Assembly: GCA_902618535.1 (NCBI GenBank)
Contig: CACNAV010000004.1
Location: 62,001 to 126,000, forward strand
Source: an uncultured Alphaproteobacteria bacterium
GTDB lineage: Bacteria; Pseudomonadota; Alphaproteobacteria; Methylaequorales; Methylaequoraceae
Length of the DNA: 64,000 nt
Reading direction: 5' to 3'
Numbering within the stretch: the first letter of the stretch is position 1; each line of letters starts with the position of its first letter. Made by a program: the position numbers and the translations under genes. Under the pieces are notes generated by a model. That model did no database searches, was not told where the DNA came from, and saw only the letters and a list, made by a program, of their open reading frames with translations. Below, piece by piece: positions 45,425 to 54,712 of the stretch.

Positions 45425-46672
45425 TTACATTGAAAAATTTTTTAACATCTTTTTAACCTTATGTGCCTCTTCTTTACATAGTTTTTTGAAATTAATTATT
45501 GTTTGCTCCTTTAGTTTTTTATTATTCAGAATAAAGGTTATTTTTTTTGTCAAATCTTCATGATTATTTACTTCAAATCCAGCTTTTTTTTTTAAAATAA
45601 TTTTCTTAATTTGATTAAAATTAAACATTTCAGGTCCAAAAAAAAGTACACAATCATAGTTAGATATTTCAATTGGATTATGTCCGCCAATTTTTTTAAA
45701 AGATCCTCCAACAATTGCAGCATGAGAAAGCTTGAAAAATAAATTCAACTCACCGTAAGTATCTACAATGTAAAAAGTTTTTTCATTTATATTATTTTTA
45801 TCTTTAGATCTGAGAGCGAAATCAATGCTATGATTTTTTAAATTTAACATTATTTGATTGCTCTTATGGATATGACGCGGGATAATTATAAAAATTAAAT
45901 TAGAGAATTTTTTTTTTAAATTTTTATAACAATTTATTAACACTAACTCTTCTTCTTCGTGACTACTAAATAATGTAATAACTAATTTTTTTGAAAGAAT
46001 TTTTTTTAACGAATGGTATTCTTTTTTATCAATTTTACGAGAACTGTTTATAAATTTTAAATTTGAAATAAGTGTTACATTAGAAACACCCAAGCTTTCA
46101 AAATAATTTTTAGATTCTTGATTTTGTACAAAACATAGATTTATATTTGTGAAAATTTCTTTTGAAAAAAAAGATATTTTCTTCCAAAAAATATATGACT
46201 TTTTAGAAATTCTTCCATTTAATATCGAAAAACTAATATTATTTTTTTTATGCTCTAAAATTATGTTTGGCCAAATTTCTGATTCCATGAAAATTGTTAA
46301 ATCTGGTTTCCATGATTTGATGAAACGTTTGACAATAAAGTTTATATCAATTGGAGTATAGGTGATAATAAAATTTTTTTTTAAGCCCGATATTACTTCG
46401 AAAGCTGTGAGAGTTGATGTAGTGAAAAGTATTGTAGTGTTCGAGTTATTTTTGAGTATTTCTTCAGCTACGGTTATACCTGATTTTGCTTCTCCTATAC
46501 TGACTCCATTGATCCATACTAATTTCCCATTGGGTCTTTTAACTTTACTTAAACCAAATTTTTTTAATAAACTACCTTTGTCTTCTTTAGAAAAAAAAAA
46601 CCTTATTACAAAATAAAAAAAAATAAGTGGAGAAAGTAAATTTGATATATATTTGTAAAATCTAACAATCAT
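45425..46672 (-). CDS. waaA: 3-deoxy-D-manno-octulosonic acid transferase (Kdo transferase)
   Basis: Adds Kdo to lipid IVA, 415 residues. An N-terminal membrane helix (about 9-28) precedes the glycosyltransferase N domain (GKLVWINGVSIGEAKSGITVAEEIL) and the C-terminal GT-B half (GGSFKKIGGHNPIEISNYDC). Its ATG overlaps the DUF374 stop by four bases. How many Kdo residues it adds cannot be read from the sequence. Confidence 0.93.
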   Translation of the reverse strand: MIVRFYKYISNLLSPLIFFYFVIRFFFSKEDKGSLLKKFGLSKVKRPNGKLVWINGVSIGEAKSGITVAEEILKNNSNTTILFTTSTLTAFEVISGLKKNFIITYTPIDINFIVKRFIKSWKPDLTIFMESEIWPNIILEHKKNNISFSILNGRISKKSYIFWKKISFFSKEIFTNINLCFVQNQESKNYFESLGVSNVTLISNLKFINSSRKIDKKEYHSLKKILSKKLVITLFSSHEEEELVLINCYKNLKKKFSNLIFIIIPRHIHKSNQIMLNLKNHSIDFALRSKDKNNINEKTFYIVDTYGELNLFFKLSHAAIVGGSFKKIGGHNPIEISNYDCVLFFGPEMFNFNQIKKIILKKKAGFEVNNHEDLTKKITFILNNKKLKEQTIINFKKLCKEEAHKVKKMLKNFSM

Positions 46673-47325
46673 TTTGATAAATTTTTTGAAAGTATTGTTA
46701 CTCTATCAAGTTCATTTTGTACAATTGAAATATTTTGACTCAGTGACTTTTTTTTATCATAAATAATTGGTTTGCCCCAAATTGCTACAAATTTATTGAA
46801 AGGATAAACGAACATAAATTTATCCCAAGAGCTAAGTCGTTTATGAAATTTTGCTGAATAGCATAACGGAAAAATGACAGAGTTAGTTTTTTTTTGCATT
46901 GAAATCAGCCCCTCTTTGATTTTTTGATTTGGTCCTCTTGGTCCATCAGGAGTGATGCCTATAATATTTTTTTGATTTAACTCATTAATAATTTGTTTTG
47001 CTGAAGATATTTTATTTTTATTAGATGAACCTTGAATAGTTTCTATTCCAAGATGAGAAACTGCACGCGAAATAATTCTTCCATCACGATGACTTGAGAT
47101 TAGCATTTTGAAATTATTATTATAATTCCAGCAAAAAGGAGCCATTAATAATCTATTATGCCAAAAAATAACAATTATTTTTGAATTTTTTTCAATATGG
47201 TTTTCAAGTTCTTTGTTGTTTCTTACGTACCATAAGGATGTATGGAAGCAAATTTTTATATATAAAGAGATCACAAAACCAACAAGATTTTGGATATAGT
47301 TATTTTGCAAGAATTTTTTTATCAT
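46669..47325 (-). CDS. DUF374 lysophospholipid acyltransferase-like protein
   Basis: A 218-residue protein of the DUF374 / LPLAT family often found beside waaA and msbA in alphaproteobacteria. Seen: VIFWHNRLLMAPF (the H-x-N in place of the usual HxxxxD) and GITPDGPRGPNQKIKEGL. An N-terminal hydrophobic helix suggests the inner membrane. It is presumably an acyltransferase for lipid A or another lipid. Overlaps both neighbours by four bases. Confidence 0.82.
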   Translation of the reverse strand: MIKKFLQNNYIQNLVGFVISLYIKICFHTSLWYVRNNKELENHIEKNSKIIVIFWHNRLLMAPFCWNYNNNFKMLISSHRDGRIISRAVSHLGIETIQGSSNKNKISSAKQIINELNQKNIIGITPDGPRGPNQKIKEGLISMQKKTNSVIFPLCYSAKFHKRLSSWDKFMFVYPFNKFVAIWGKPIIYDKKKSLSQNISIVQNELDRVTILSKNLSK

Positions 47326-49085
47326 TTTTTTTCCTTAAATTGAATTTCATACAAATTTTTATATATTTTTGAATTTTTTAAAAGAAATTTGTGCTTACCA
47401 ACTGCCTCCACTTTACCTTTATGAAGAAACACAATTTTGTCAGCATCTAAGATTGTAGATAGTCTGTGAGCTATTACTAGTGAGGTTTTATTCTTCATAA
47501 GTTTCGAAAGGGAAACTTGAATTTTCCTTTCTGATTTAGAATCTAATGATGAGGTTGCTTCGTCTAACAAAAGAAAAGGGGAATTTTTTAAAAAGGCACG
47601 TGCAATTGCAATTCTTTGTTTTTGACCACCAGATAGTTTTACCCCCTTTTCCCCTACATATTCATTTAGTTTGTTAGGTAAATCATCAATAAATTCATTG
47701 CAGTTAGCTTTTTCACAAGCATTTTGAATTTCATGTAAATTTGCATTTTCTCTGCCGTACGCAATATTTGTTTTAATTGTTTCATCAAATAGGATCACAT
47801 CTTGACTTACAATAGAAAAATGATCTCTTAAAAATTTCAAACTTAAATCCCTTATGTTAATATTTCCTAGAAAAATATGCCCTTTTTTAACATCAAAAAA
47901 TCTTGGAATTAAATTTAACAAACTTGTTTTACCTGCTCCAGAGTGTCCCACAAGAGCAACTTTTTGACCTTTTACAATCTCAATATTTATATTTTTTAAA
48001 ATTAGATTTGGAGAATTTTCGTACTTAAAGTCTACTTTTTCAATCCTAAGATTATAAGAATTATTAGCTTTAAGCATAGAATCTTTATTTGGCTTTTTCT
48101 CGATTATAGTAGGTTTTTGATCTATTATTTCAAAAATTCTTTCAGCAGACGCCATTGATATTTGCAGAGTGGCGTTCAATGTTGCAAGAGACTTTAATGG
48201 CTGATAGGCCATTAGTAATGCAGTTAAAAATGAAAAAAATGTCCCAGGAGTTGTTTCACCAGTGATCACCTGAGTTCCGCCAACAAAAACGATTAATGCA
48301 ACTGCGAACCCTCCTAAAGTTTCCATTAGTGGTCTTGAAATAGAATTTACTTTTGTTGATTTTAAAGTTAAAAAAAATAAATTCTCAATTTCTTTGTCAA
48401 TTTTGCTAATTTCAATTTTTTCAGCATTAAAAGATTTAATTGTTTTAATACCTTGAAACGACTCAGTGAGTTTTTTGGTTAGTAAACCAAAACCTACTTG
48501 GGTATTTTTCGAAATTTTTCTTAATCTTTTTCCTATCCTCGAGATAGGATAGATAGCAAGTGGAAATATTAGTAACGTAATAGTTGCCAATTTTAGATCA
48601 TGATGAAACATAACTCCTAGAAGAAAAATAAATGTCAGGGAATCTTTAACAATGTTGATTATCACATTATGTACTCCTCGTGAAAGAGCTCCAACATCTG
48701 CCAAAAATCTTGATACAAGTGTACCTGAGTTGGTTGTGTTAAAGAAAGATAAATCACACTTGAGTAATGTTGTTAGCATATGACGTTGAAGATCAGCAAC
48801 TATTTTATATCCTACAAAACTCATAAGAACTGATTGAAAATAAGATGCAATTCCCTTAACAAATGCTATTAAAAGAATTACAACAGGAATGATTATGATG
48901 TAATCTTTATTTTTATTGATAAATATATCGTCAAGAACTGGTTGCATTAACCAAGCATTAGTTGCAGTTGCTCCAGCCACTATGACCATACAAACCATCG
49001 ATATAGATATTTTTATATAATGTTTTTTTATGTAAGAATTAAAGAGTCTTTTTAGGATTTGTTTTGTGGAAACTTGTGTATTCAT
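47322..49085 (-). CDS. msbA: Lipid A export ABC transporter MsbA
   Basis: Half-size ABC exporter, 587 residues. A six-helix membrane domain (about 25-320) is followed by an ATPase domain with Walker A GHSGAGKT (380-387), signature LSGGQ (484-488), Walker B LLLDEA (505-510). Position between LPS genes supports lipid A/phospholipid flipping over a multidrug role. Its ATG overlaps the phosphatase stop by one base. Confidence 0.9.
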   Translation of the reverse strand: MNTQVSTKQILKRLFNSYIKKHYIKISISMVCMVIVAGATATNAWLMQPVLDDIFINKNKDYIIIIPVVILLIAFVKGIASYFQSVLMSFVGYKIVADLQRHMLTTLLKCDLSFFNTTNSGTLVSRFLADVGALSRGVHNVIINIVKDSLTFIFLLGVMFHHDLKLATITLLIFPLAIYPISRIGKRLRKISKNTQVGFGLLTKKLTESFQGIKTIKSFNAEKIEISKIDKEIENLFFLTLKSTKVNSISRPLMETLGGFAVALIVFVGGTQVITGETTPGTFFSFLTALLMAYQPLKSLATLNATLQISMASAERIFEIIDQKPTIIEKKPNKDSMLKANNSYNLRIEKVDFKYENSPNLILKNINIEIVKGQKVALVGHSGAGKTSLLNLIPRFFDVKKGHIFLGNINIRDLSLKFLRDHFSIVSQDVILFDETIKTNIAYGRENANLHEIQNACEKANCNEFIDDLPNKLNEYVGEKGVKLSGGQKQRIAIARAFLKNSPFLLLDEATSSLDSKSERKIQVSLSKLMKNKTSLVIAHRLSTILDADKIVFLHKGKVEAVGKHKFLLKNSKIYKNLYEIQFKEKK

Positions 49086-49873
49086 TATGAACTGTTAAAT
49101 TTTTTTTTTAGGTCTAAGATAATATCAACGTTTGCAGCCATTACTGAATTAATACTTAGATTTTGAGTATTATAAATTATTTTTTCCCCATTGGTTTGCA
49201 TTATCTTTCCGTGTGCCTCTCTTATTAGCAAATCAGCTGCCGCTAAATCCCAATCATTTTTTTTTGTTAAACTAATGGCGATGTCAATATTACCTTTTGC
49301 TACTAAAGCAATTTTGTAAGCGATAGACCCTATTTTTTTTACATCCTTACTATTAAAAAAATTATAAGATTTTAAAATATTCATTTCTGAGCTACTTATA
49401 GCTAGTGAACAAACCTCATAATTTGTTTTTGAATTAACTTTTATTTGTCTGTTATTACAAAAAGCTCCTTTGTTCTTTTCTGCATGGAAATACTCGTTAG
49501 TTGTAGGGTTATAAATAATCCCAAGAATTGGTTGAAAATTATTTATTAATGCAAGTGATATTGTGTACTCAGGTTTTCCTGAAATATATGACCTAGTTCC
49601 ATCAATAGGGTCTAGACACCAAAAAAAATCACATTCAAATCTGGATTTGTCATCCAATGATTCTTCAGATAACCAACCAAAGTTGGGGGTTTTTTTTTTT
49701 AAAAAATCGAATAAAAAATTATTAATTTCAATGTCTGCATTAGTTACTGGCTGATTTTTAGATTTATACTGGACTTTTATTTTTTTTTGTAAATCTAATG
49801 CAATTTTTCCAGCTTCAATTATTGCAAATTTGCAATTTTGTTGTAATTCATTAGAAACAAATGTTTTCTTCAA
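49085..49873 (-). CDS. Inositol monophosphatase family (CysQ-like) phosphatase
   Basis: A 262-residue Mg-dependent phosphatase. Metal motif WCLDPIDGTRSYISGKPEYT and C-terminal NDWDLAAADLLIREAHG are diagnostic. The family includes 3'(2'),5'-bisphosphate nucleotidase (CysQ) and inositol or histidinol phosphatase; the exact substrate is not clear. The start is TTG, immediately after the tldE stop, with GGTGGA upstream. The tldE-cysQ-DUF4170 neighbourhood is common in alphaproteobacteria. Confidence 0.85.
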   Translation of the reverse strand: MKKTFVSNELQQNCKFAIIEAGKIALDLQKKIKVQYKSKNQPVTNADIEINNFLFDFLKKKTPNFGWLSEESLDDKSRFECDFFWCLDPIDGTRSYISGKPEYTISLALINNFQPILGIIYNPTTNEYFHAEKNKGAFCNNRQIKVNSKTNYEVCSLAISSSEMNILKSYNFFNSKDVKKIGSIAYKIALVAKGNIDIAISLTKKNDWDLAAADLLIREAHGKIMQTNGEKIIYNTQNLSINSVMAANVDIILDLKKKFNSS

Positions 49874-51214
49874 TTAAATTCCACCAACTGTGAGATTTTC
49901 AATAAATAGTGAAGGTGAATTAACCCCAAAATTGAATTCAAGATCGTCTGCAGGAACAAGGGATTTAAAAATATTTTCTAGGTTGCCGGCGATCGTTATT
50001 TCAGATACTGGGTAGGATATTTGTCCATTTTCAATCCAAAAACCTGATGCTCCTCGGCTATAATCACCATTTGATAAATTAACGGAGCTACCCATTAGTT
50101 CAGTTATAATCAATCCTTTTTTTAATGAACTTATCATATCTTTTTTTTTTTGCTTTCCATTTTTTAGATACAAATTAGTGTATGAAGCCGATGGAATAGA
50201 CGATACATATCTCGTTCCGTGACCAGAAGGATCTTCTTTGATCTGTTTAGCAGTACTAAGGCAATTGAAGAAAAACCTTAAAAATCCATTATCAATTAAT
50301 TTCTTCTTTTCGGTCCCTATACCCTCTCCATCGATAACTCTAGACCTCAATTTTCTTTTCATTAAAGGATCGTCAATAATATTAATATTCTCGTTAAAAA
50401 TTTTTTTATTTTTTTTTTTTTTTAGGAAAGTTGTGCCTTTAATTATTGATGATGCGTTACATGCGTTAAAGAGGTTACTTAGAAGACTTGAAGCAACTTT
50501 GGAGTCATAAATTACATCGCATTTACATGTCTTTATTTTTTTGGAACCAATTTTTTTTAAAGCATCTGACGCAACTTTTTTTCCAATTTTATTAAAGTCT
50601 CCCAGATCATTAAAAAACACCTTAGATTTGTAATCGTAAGCTCTCTCCATATTACTTTTATTTCCTGCAAGCACTGCTAAAATATAATCACTGTGAGTTT
50701 TTGTGATTTCTGATTCTAATCCGTTAGAAGCCATTAAGATGTATTTACTTTTGGTATATGAGAGTTCAGCACCCTCAGAATTTATAATTTTTTTGTTGTT
50801 TAACGCACTTTGCTCTAAAAGTAAGACTTTCTCATTAATTTCTTTTTTATCTGGTTCATATTTGTCACAAAGGTCAAGGTTTTCTATGTCTTCTTTGCTT
50901 GGAATTGAAACCTGGTTCTTATTTGCCAAACCGCAGAATTCATCTGTTGGTACCACTTTTACCATTTCAATAACTTTCTCAATGAGACTGTTTATATTTC
51001 TATGTTCAATATTTGTTGTTGATATAATTGACTGCCTCTTTTTATTTATAACTCTTATACCTATTTCATTAGTTATAGATTCTTCAGTTTTTTCAATCTC
51101 ACCTAACCTACATGATGAACTTTTATTTTCAGAGGAAGAAAAAACAACATCAGCTTCATCAGCGCCCTTTTTTTTTAATTTTTTTAAAATATCTTGTAGA
51201 AAATTTTTATCCAT
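49874..51214 (-). CDS. tldE: TldE/PmbA-family metalloprotease subunit
   Basis: Partner subunit of the TldD/TldE protease, which processes some modified peptides and degrades unfolded ones in other bacteria. A 446-residue protein with the family motifs RVINKKRQSIISTTN, VIDGEGIGTEKKKLIDNG and the C-terminal LEFNFGVNSPSLFIENLTVGG. It lacks the zinc HExxxH of TldD, as expected. Codons near residue 268 are carried by a 15-base T run (50409-50423). tldD is about 3.5 kb away on the same strand. Confidence 0.9.
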   Translation of the reverse strand: MDKNFLQDILKKLKKKGADEADVVFSSSENKSSSCRLGEIEKTEESITNEIGIRVINKKRQSIISTTNIEHRNINSLIEKVIEMVKVVPTDEFCGLANKNQVSIPSKEDIENLDLCDKYEPDKKEINEKVLLLEQSALNNKKIINSEGAELSYTKSKYILMASNGLESEITKTHSDYILAVLAGNKSNMERAYDYKSKVFFNDLGDFNKIGKKVASDALKKIGSKKIKTCKCDVIYDSKVASSLLSNLFNACNASSIIKGTTFLKKKKNKKIFNENINIIDDPLMKRKLRSRVIDGEGIGTEKKKLIDNGFLRFFFNCLSTAKQIKEDPSGHGTRYVSSIPSASYTNLYLKNGKQKKKDMISSLKKGLIITELMGSSVNLSNGDYSRGASGFWIENGQISYPVSEITIAGNLENIFKSLVPADDLEFNFGVNSPSLFIENLTVGGI

Positions 51215-51276
51215 AAGTTAATAATTTATATTTGAATTTCTTATAATTTCAACTTAAACGAAAAGTATTTTCTATA

Positions 51277-51462
51277 ATGAGTTATTGGGTAGTAGGGGGA
51301 ACATATAAAAACACGGATTTTGATCAGCTTGAACCGGGTAAAAAGCTTCAAAAATATGGTCCTTTTAATTCCTACGAAGCTGCAAAACTTGAATGGAATA
51401 GACTATCATGGATTAATGTTGATAGTTGTAATACTAGATTTATAATTCTCCCTCACAAATAG
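51277..51462 (+). CDS. DUF4170 small protein
   Basis: A 61-residue protein of the DUF4170 family, function unknown. WVVGGTYKNTDFD and YEAAKLEWNRLSWINVDSCNTRF match the family. Members sit beside tldE/cysQ and LPS genes in alphaproteobacteria, as here. It diverges from tldE over 62 bases and overlaps the convergent ubiA by 10 bases. Confidence 0.82.
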   Translation: MSYWVVGGTYKNTDFDQLEPGKKLQKYGPFNSYEAAKLEWNRLSWINVDSCNTRFIILPHK

Positions 51463-52319
51463 TTTTGAAGAAAAATTATAGCTGTTATGATAGCTCCAAC
51501 ATAAACACTAAAATCAAAGATTGATTTATAAGACTTTTTATTCTTAAAGTTTAAGTATTGGAGTGTGTAACATAAAAAAACTATTAAAGTTAAAATTATA
51601 GTCTCAAAAAATGTGTGTTTTCTTTCAAGAATACTTAAATTAAGAAAAATAAAACTGATACAAAAAATTAAAAAAATTATAACCTGAGGTTTTTTCTCCA
51701 GATATATAGCCAGAGATTTTACTCCAACTAATTTATCATCAGAAATATCTTGAAAAGCATAAATTGTATCGTACGCGATAGTTAAAAATATACCTGATAA
51801 ATATAAATATATAATTCCAAGGCTAAGTTGGTTGTTTTGAGTAAGAAAACCTACCAATACGCCCCAATTGAAAACTAAACCTAGAATGATTTGTGGGAAA
51901 TAAGTTACTCTTTTAAAAAGAGGATAAATAACAACTAAAGGGAATATTAACAAACTGAAAAAAATTACTTTAGCATTAAAATTAATTAAAATTATAAAAC
52001 CTAAAATTAATTGAAAAACAATAAAACATAAAACATCAAAGTGGCTAATTAAATTTTTAGCTAAAGGTCTGTTTTTAGTTCGGGTGATTTTTTTGTCAAA
52101 ATCTTTATCAAAAAAATCATTTATACAACATCCAGCTCCTCTCATAACAAAAGAACCAATGAACAATAGAAATAAAGTGTGTGTATAATTACCATTTAAA
52201 TTTGGATTATACAAAACACCCCAGAAGCAGGGCCACATTAAAAGAAAAGCTCCAGTTGGATAATTATATCTCCCTAAAACTAATAAAATATTGATTTTTT
52301 TTTTCAACTTTCTAAACAT
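51453..52319 (-). CDS. ubiA: 4-hydroxybenzoate polyprenyltransferase
   Basis: Membrane prenyltransferase of ubiquinone synthesis, 288 residues with about eight helices. Both Asp-rich motifs are visible: NDFFDKDFDKKITRTKNRPL and YAFQDISDDKLVGVKSLA. It is distinct from the related ctaB farther on, whose motif lies in a heme O synthase context. It converges with DUF4170 and diverges from rsmE over 64 bases. Confidence 0.92.
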   Translation of the reverse strand: MFRKLKKKINILLVLGRYNYPTGAFLLMWPCFWGVLYNPNLNGNYTHTLFLLFIGSFVMRGAGCCINDFFDKDFDKKITRTKNRPLAKNLISHFDVLCFIVFQLILGFIILINFNAKVIFFSLLIFPLVVIYPLFKRVTYFPQIILGLVFNWGVLVGFLTQNNQLSLGIIYLYLSGIFLTIAYDTIYAFQDISDDKLVGVKSLAIYLEKKPQVIIFLIFCISFIFLNLSILERKHTFFETIILTLIVFLCYTLQYLNFKNKKSYKSIFDFSVYVGAIITAIIFLQNYL

Positions 52320-52383
52320 AGGTTAGGTAATTCTCATAACAATTTCTCATTGATAATTTTTAACAATTGACGAAAGTACTAAA

Positions 52384-53082
52384 ATGCCAAAGATAAGATT
52401 ATTTTTCAAAGAAAATTTTTTTCAAAATAAACCAATCATTCTTGATAATGACAAATTACATTATTTAAAAAATGTAATGAGAAAAAAGGTAAATGATAAA
52501 ATTTTAATTTTTAACGAAAACGAGGAATGGTCAGGAAGATTACAACTAGAAGGTAAAAAAAAAGTTGTGCCCGAACACTTGATCAAAAAATCCGAGACTT
52601 CCCCAGATATTTGGTTATGTTTTGCACTTATTAAGTCAAAGAATTTAAATTATCTTATAGAAAAAGTTACTGAGATTGGCCTAAAAAAAATTATTCCAAT
52701 CGAAACATCCTACTCCGAAAAATATACACCAAACTATGAAAGATTAGAAAAAGTGTGTATAGAGGCTGTAGAGCAAAGTGAGTCTTGTTGTGTTCCAAAA
52801 ATAGAAAAGAAAAAAGAACTTTATGAACTACTTGAAAATTGGGATAGAGAAAGAGTAATAATTTTTTGCGACGAGGAAAGAAAGGGAAAAAATATTTTAA
52901 AAATTCCAATTCAAGGAAAAAAAAAGATTGCAATTTTCATTGGCCCAGTTGGAGGTTGGAGTGAAGATGATAGAAAAAGTTTAAAAAATTTAAGTTTTTT
53001 TAACGTTGCATTAGGAAATAATGTCTTAAAAGTAGATACTGCTTGTATTGTTTCATTGTCAAGTATAAGGAACTTGTTATGA
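52384..53082 (+). CDS. rsmE: 16S rRNA (uracil-1498-N3) methyltransferase
   Basis: SPOUT methyltransferase of 16S rRNA, 232 residues. An N-terminal PUA-like part (MPKIRLFFKENFF, HYLKNVMRKKVNDKI) precedes the knot domain with LIEKVTEIGLKKIIPI, FIGPVGGWSEDD and NVLKVDTACIVSLS. It overlaps gshA by four bases (ATGA). The ubiA/rsmE/gshA grouping is common in alphaproteobacteria. Confidence 0.92.
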   Translation: MPKIRLFFKENFFQNKPIILDNDKLHYLKNVMRKKVNDKILIFNENEEWSGRLQLEGKKKVVPEHLIKKSETSPDIWLCFALIKSKNLNYLIEKVTEIGLKKIIPIETSYSEKYTPNYERLEKVCIEAVEQSESCCVPKIEKKKELYELLENWDRERVIIFCDEERKGKNILKIPIQGKKKIAIFIGPVGGWSEDDRKSLKNLSFFNVALGNNVLKVDTACIVSLSSIRNLL

Positions 53083-54431
53083 ATTCTATGCTGAGTAAAG
53101 AATTACTAGTTCAGATATTTTCCCAAGGATGTAAGGAAAAAAATCAATGGAAAATAGGAACAGAGCACGAAAAGTTTGGGTTTAAGAAAAAGTCACTGGA
53201 ACCTATAAATTTTAGGGATATTGAAGATATTTTTTTAAAATTAAGTAAAAAATATAATTGGGAAAAAATTTTTGAGGGTACCAATTTAATAGCCTTAAAA
53301 AAAGATAAGGCTTCCATAACACTTGAACCAGGTGGCCAAGTTGAACTTTCTGGAGCACCAATGAATAATCTCTTCGAAACTTGTAAAGAAGTAAATCAAC
53401 ATCAAAATGAACTGGACGATGTTTGCAAGTCTATGGACATTGACTTTTTGGGTATGGGACTTTTACCCAAATGGAAAATTAATAATATCAAATTGATGCC
53501 AAAAAAAAGATATAAAATTATGAGTGAGTATATGCCTAAAGTTGGTTCAAAAGGACTTGATATGATGTTTAGAACTGCAACAATTCAAGCTAATTACGAT
53601 TTTTCCTCAGAGTCTGATATGATAAAAAAAATGAGAGTTTCTCAATCATTGCAACCAGTCATTATTGCACTTTATGCAAATTCACCTTTCATTGATGGAA
53701 AAGTAACAAATTATACAAGTTTTAGATCGTACATATGGACTAAAACTGACAAAAAAAGGTGTGGAATATTACCTTTTATATATGAGAGTTCTTTTTCATT
53801 TGAACGATATGTTGACTATCTTCTCGATATTCCAATGTATTTTATTGTCAGAGATAACGAATATATTAATATGACAAATTACACATTTAGAAAATTTTTA
53901 GAAAATAAAGTATTAGAAAACACTGAGCCTACCATTGAAGATTGGAAAATTCATTTAACAACGGTATTTCCAGAAATTAGACTTAAAAGTTTTATTGAAT
54001 TAAGAGGAGCCGATGGTGGACCTTGGTCAAGAGTATGCGCTCTCCCTGCATTCTGGACTGGGATCTTGTATGACCAAGAGAACCTTGATGAAATTTGGTC
54101 TAAAATTAATCATTGGACTTACTCTGAAATTGTAAATTTTTACCAAAATGTTAGAAAGAATGGACTTAATACCGTTACACCGGATGGAGAAAAATTATCT
54201 GACTTTACCAAAAAAATTATATACAAATCTAATGATGGTTTAGTGAAAAGAAATATTCAATCAGAAAAAGGTAATGAATCAACTTTTTTAGAACCATTAA
54301 AAAAAATCCTAGAATCAGGAAAGTCTCCAGGCGAAATGTGGAAAAAATTATTTTTTAGTGAATGGAATAATGACATTGATATGCTGTATGAGACAAATTA
54401 TTTTAAGGTGTTAGAAAATGAAAAAGTATGA
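53079..54431 (+). CDS. gshA: Glutamate-cysteine ligase (plant/alphaproteobacterial type)
   Basis: First step of glutathione synthesis. A 450-residue protein of the GCS2 fold, of the type shared by plants and alphaproteobacteria. Seen: KIGTEHEKFGF, LEPGGQVELSGAP, PEIRLKSFIELRGADGGPW. I use the ATG at 53079, with AAGGA seven bases upstream and a four-base overlap with rsmE; a longer reading would run far into rsmE. gshB is not in the window. Confidence 0.92.
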   Translation: MNSMLSKELLVQIFSQGCKEKNQWKIGTEHEKFGFKKKSLEPINFRDIEDIFLKLSKKYNWEKIFEGTNLIALKKDKASITLEPGGQVELSGAPMNNLFETCKEVNQHQNELDDVCKSMDIDFLGMGLLPKWKINNIKLMPKKRYKIMSEYMPKVGSKGLDMMFRTATIQANYDFSSESDMIKKMRVSQSLQPVIIALYANSPFIDGKVTNYTSFRSYIWTKTDKKRCGILPFIYESSFSFERYVDYLLDIPMYFIVRDNEYINMTNYTFRKFLENKVLENTEPTIEDWKIHLTTVFPEIRLKSFIELRGADGGPWSRVCALPAFWTGILYDQENLDEIWSKINHWTYSEIVNFYQNVRKNGLNTVTPDGEKLSDFTKKIIYKSNDGLVKRNIQSEKGNESTFLEPLKKILESGKSPGEMWKKLFFSEWNNDIDMLYETNYFKVLENEKV

Positions 54432-54708
54432 ATCTTTAGAAGAATTAAGAAAAAATATTGATGAAATCGATCTCAAAATTCTAGATCTAATTGAAAAAAG
54501 AAAAGATTTAGTTACAAAAGTTGTGAGTGTAAAAAAAAGAGATCAAATAATTGATCAAAAGAGAATTGAGTTTATTTTGAACAAACTAAGAGTCGAAGCA
54601 TCTAACAGAGGATTAGCGGTTGAATTTATAGAGGAAATTTGGACTTTAATGATTAAAAATTTTATCAAGTACGAAGAAAAGATTTTTGATGAAATTCATA
54701 AAAAATAA
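54418..54708 (+). CDS. Chorismate mutase (AroQ type)
   Basis: A stand-alone all-helical chorismate mutase, 96 residues, for phenylalanine/tyrosine synthesis. Conserved residues are visible: IDEIDLKILDLIEKRKDLV, V-x-x-K-K, and LRVEASNRGLAVEFIEEIW with the active-site Arg and Glu. The start overlaps gshA by 14 bases. It converges on tldD with a four-base gap. Confidence 0.88.
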   Translation: MKKYESLEELRKNIDEIDLKILDLIEKRKDLVTKVVSVKKRDQIIDQKRIEFILNKLRVEASNRGLAVEFIEEIWTLMIKNFIKYEEKIFDEIHKK

Positions 54709-54712
54709 AAAT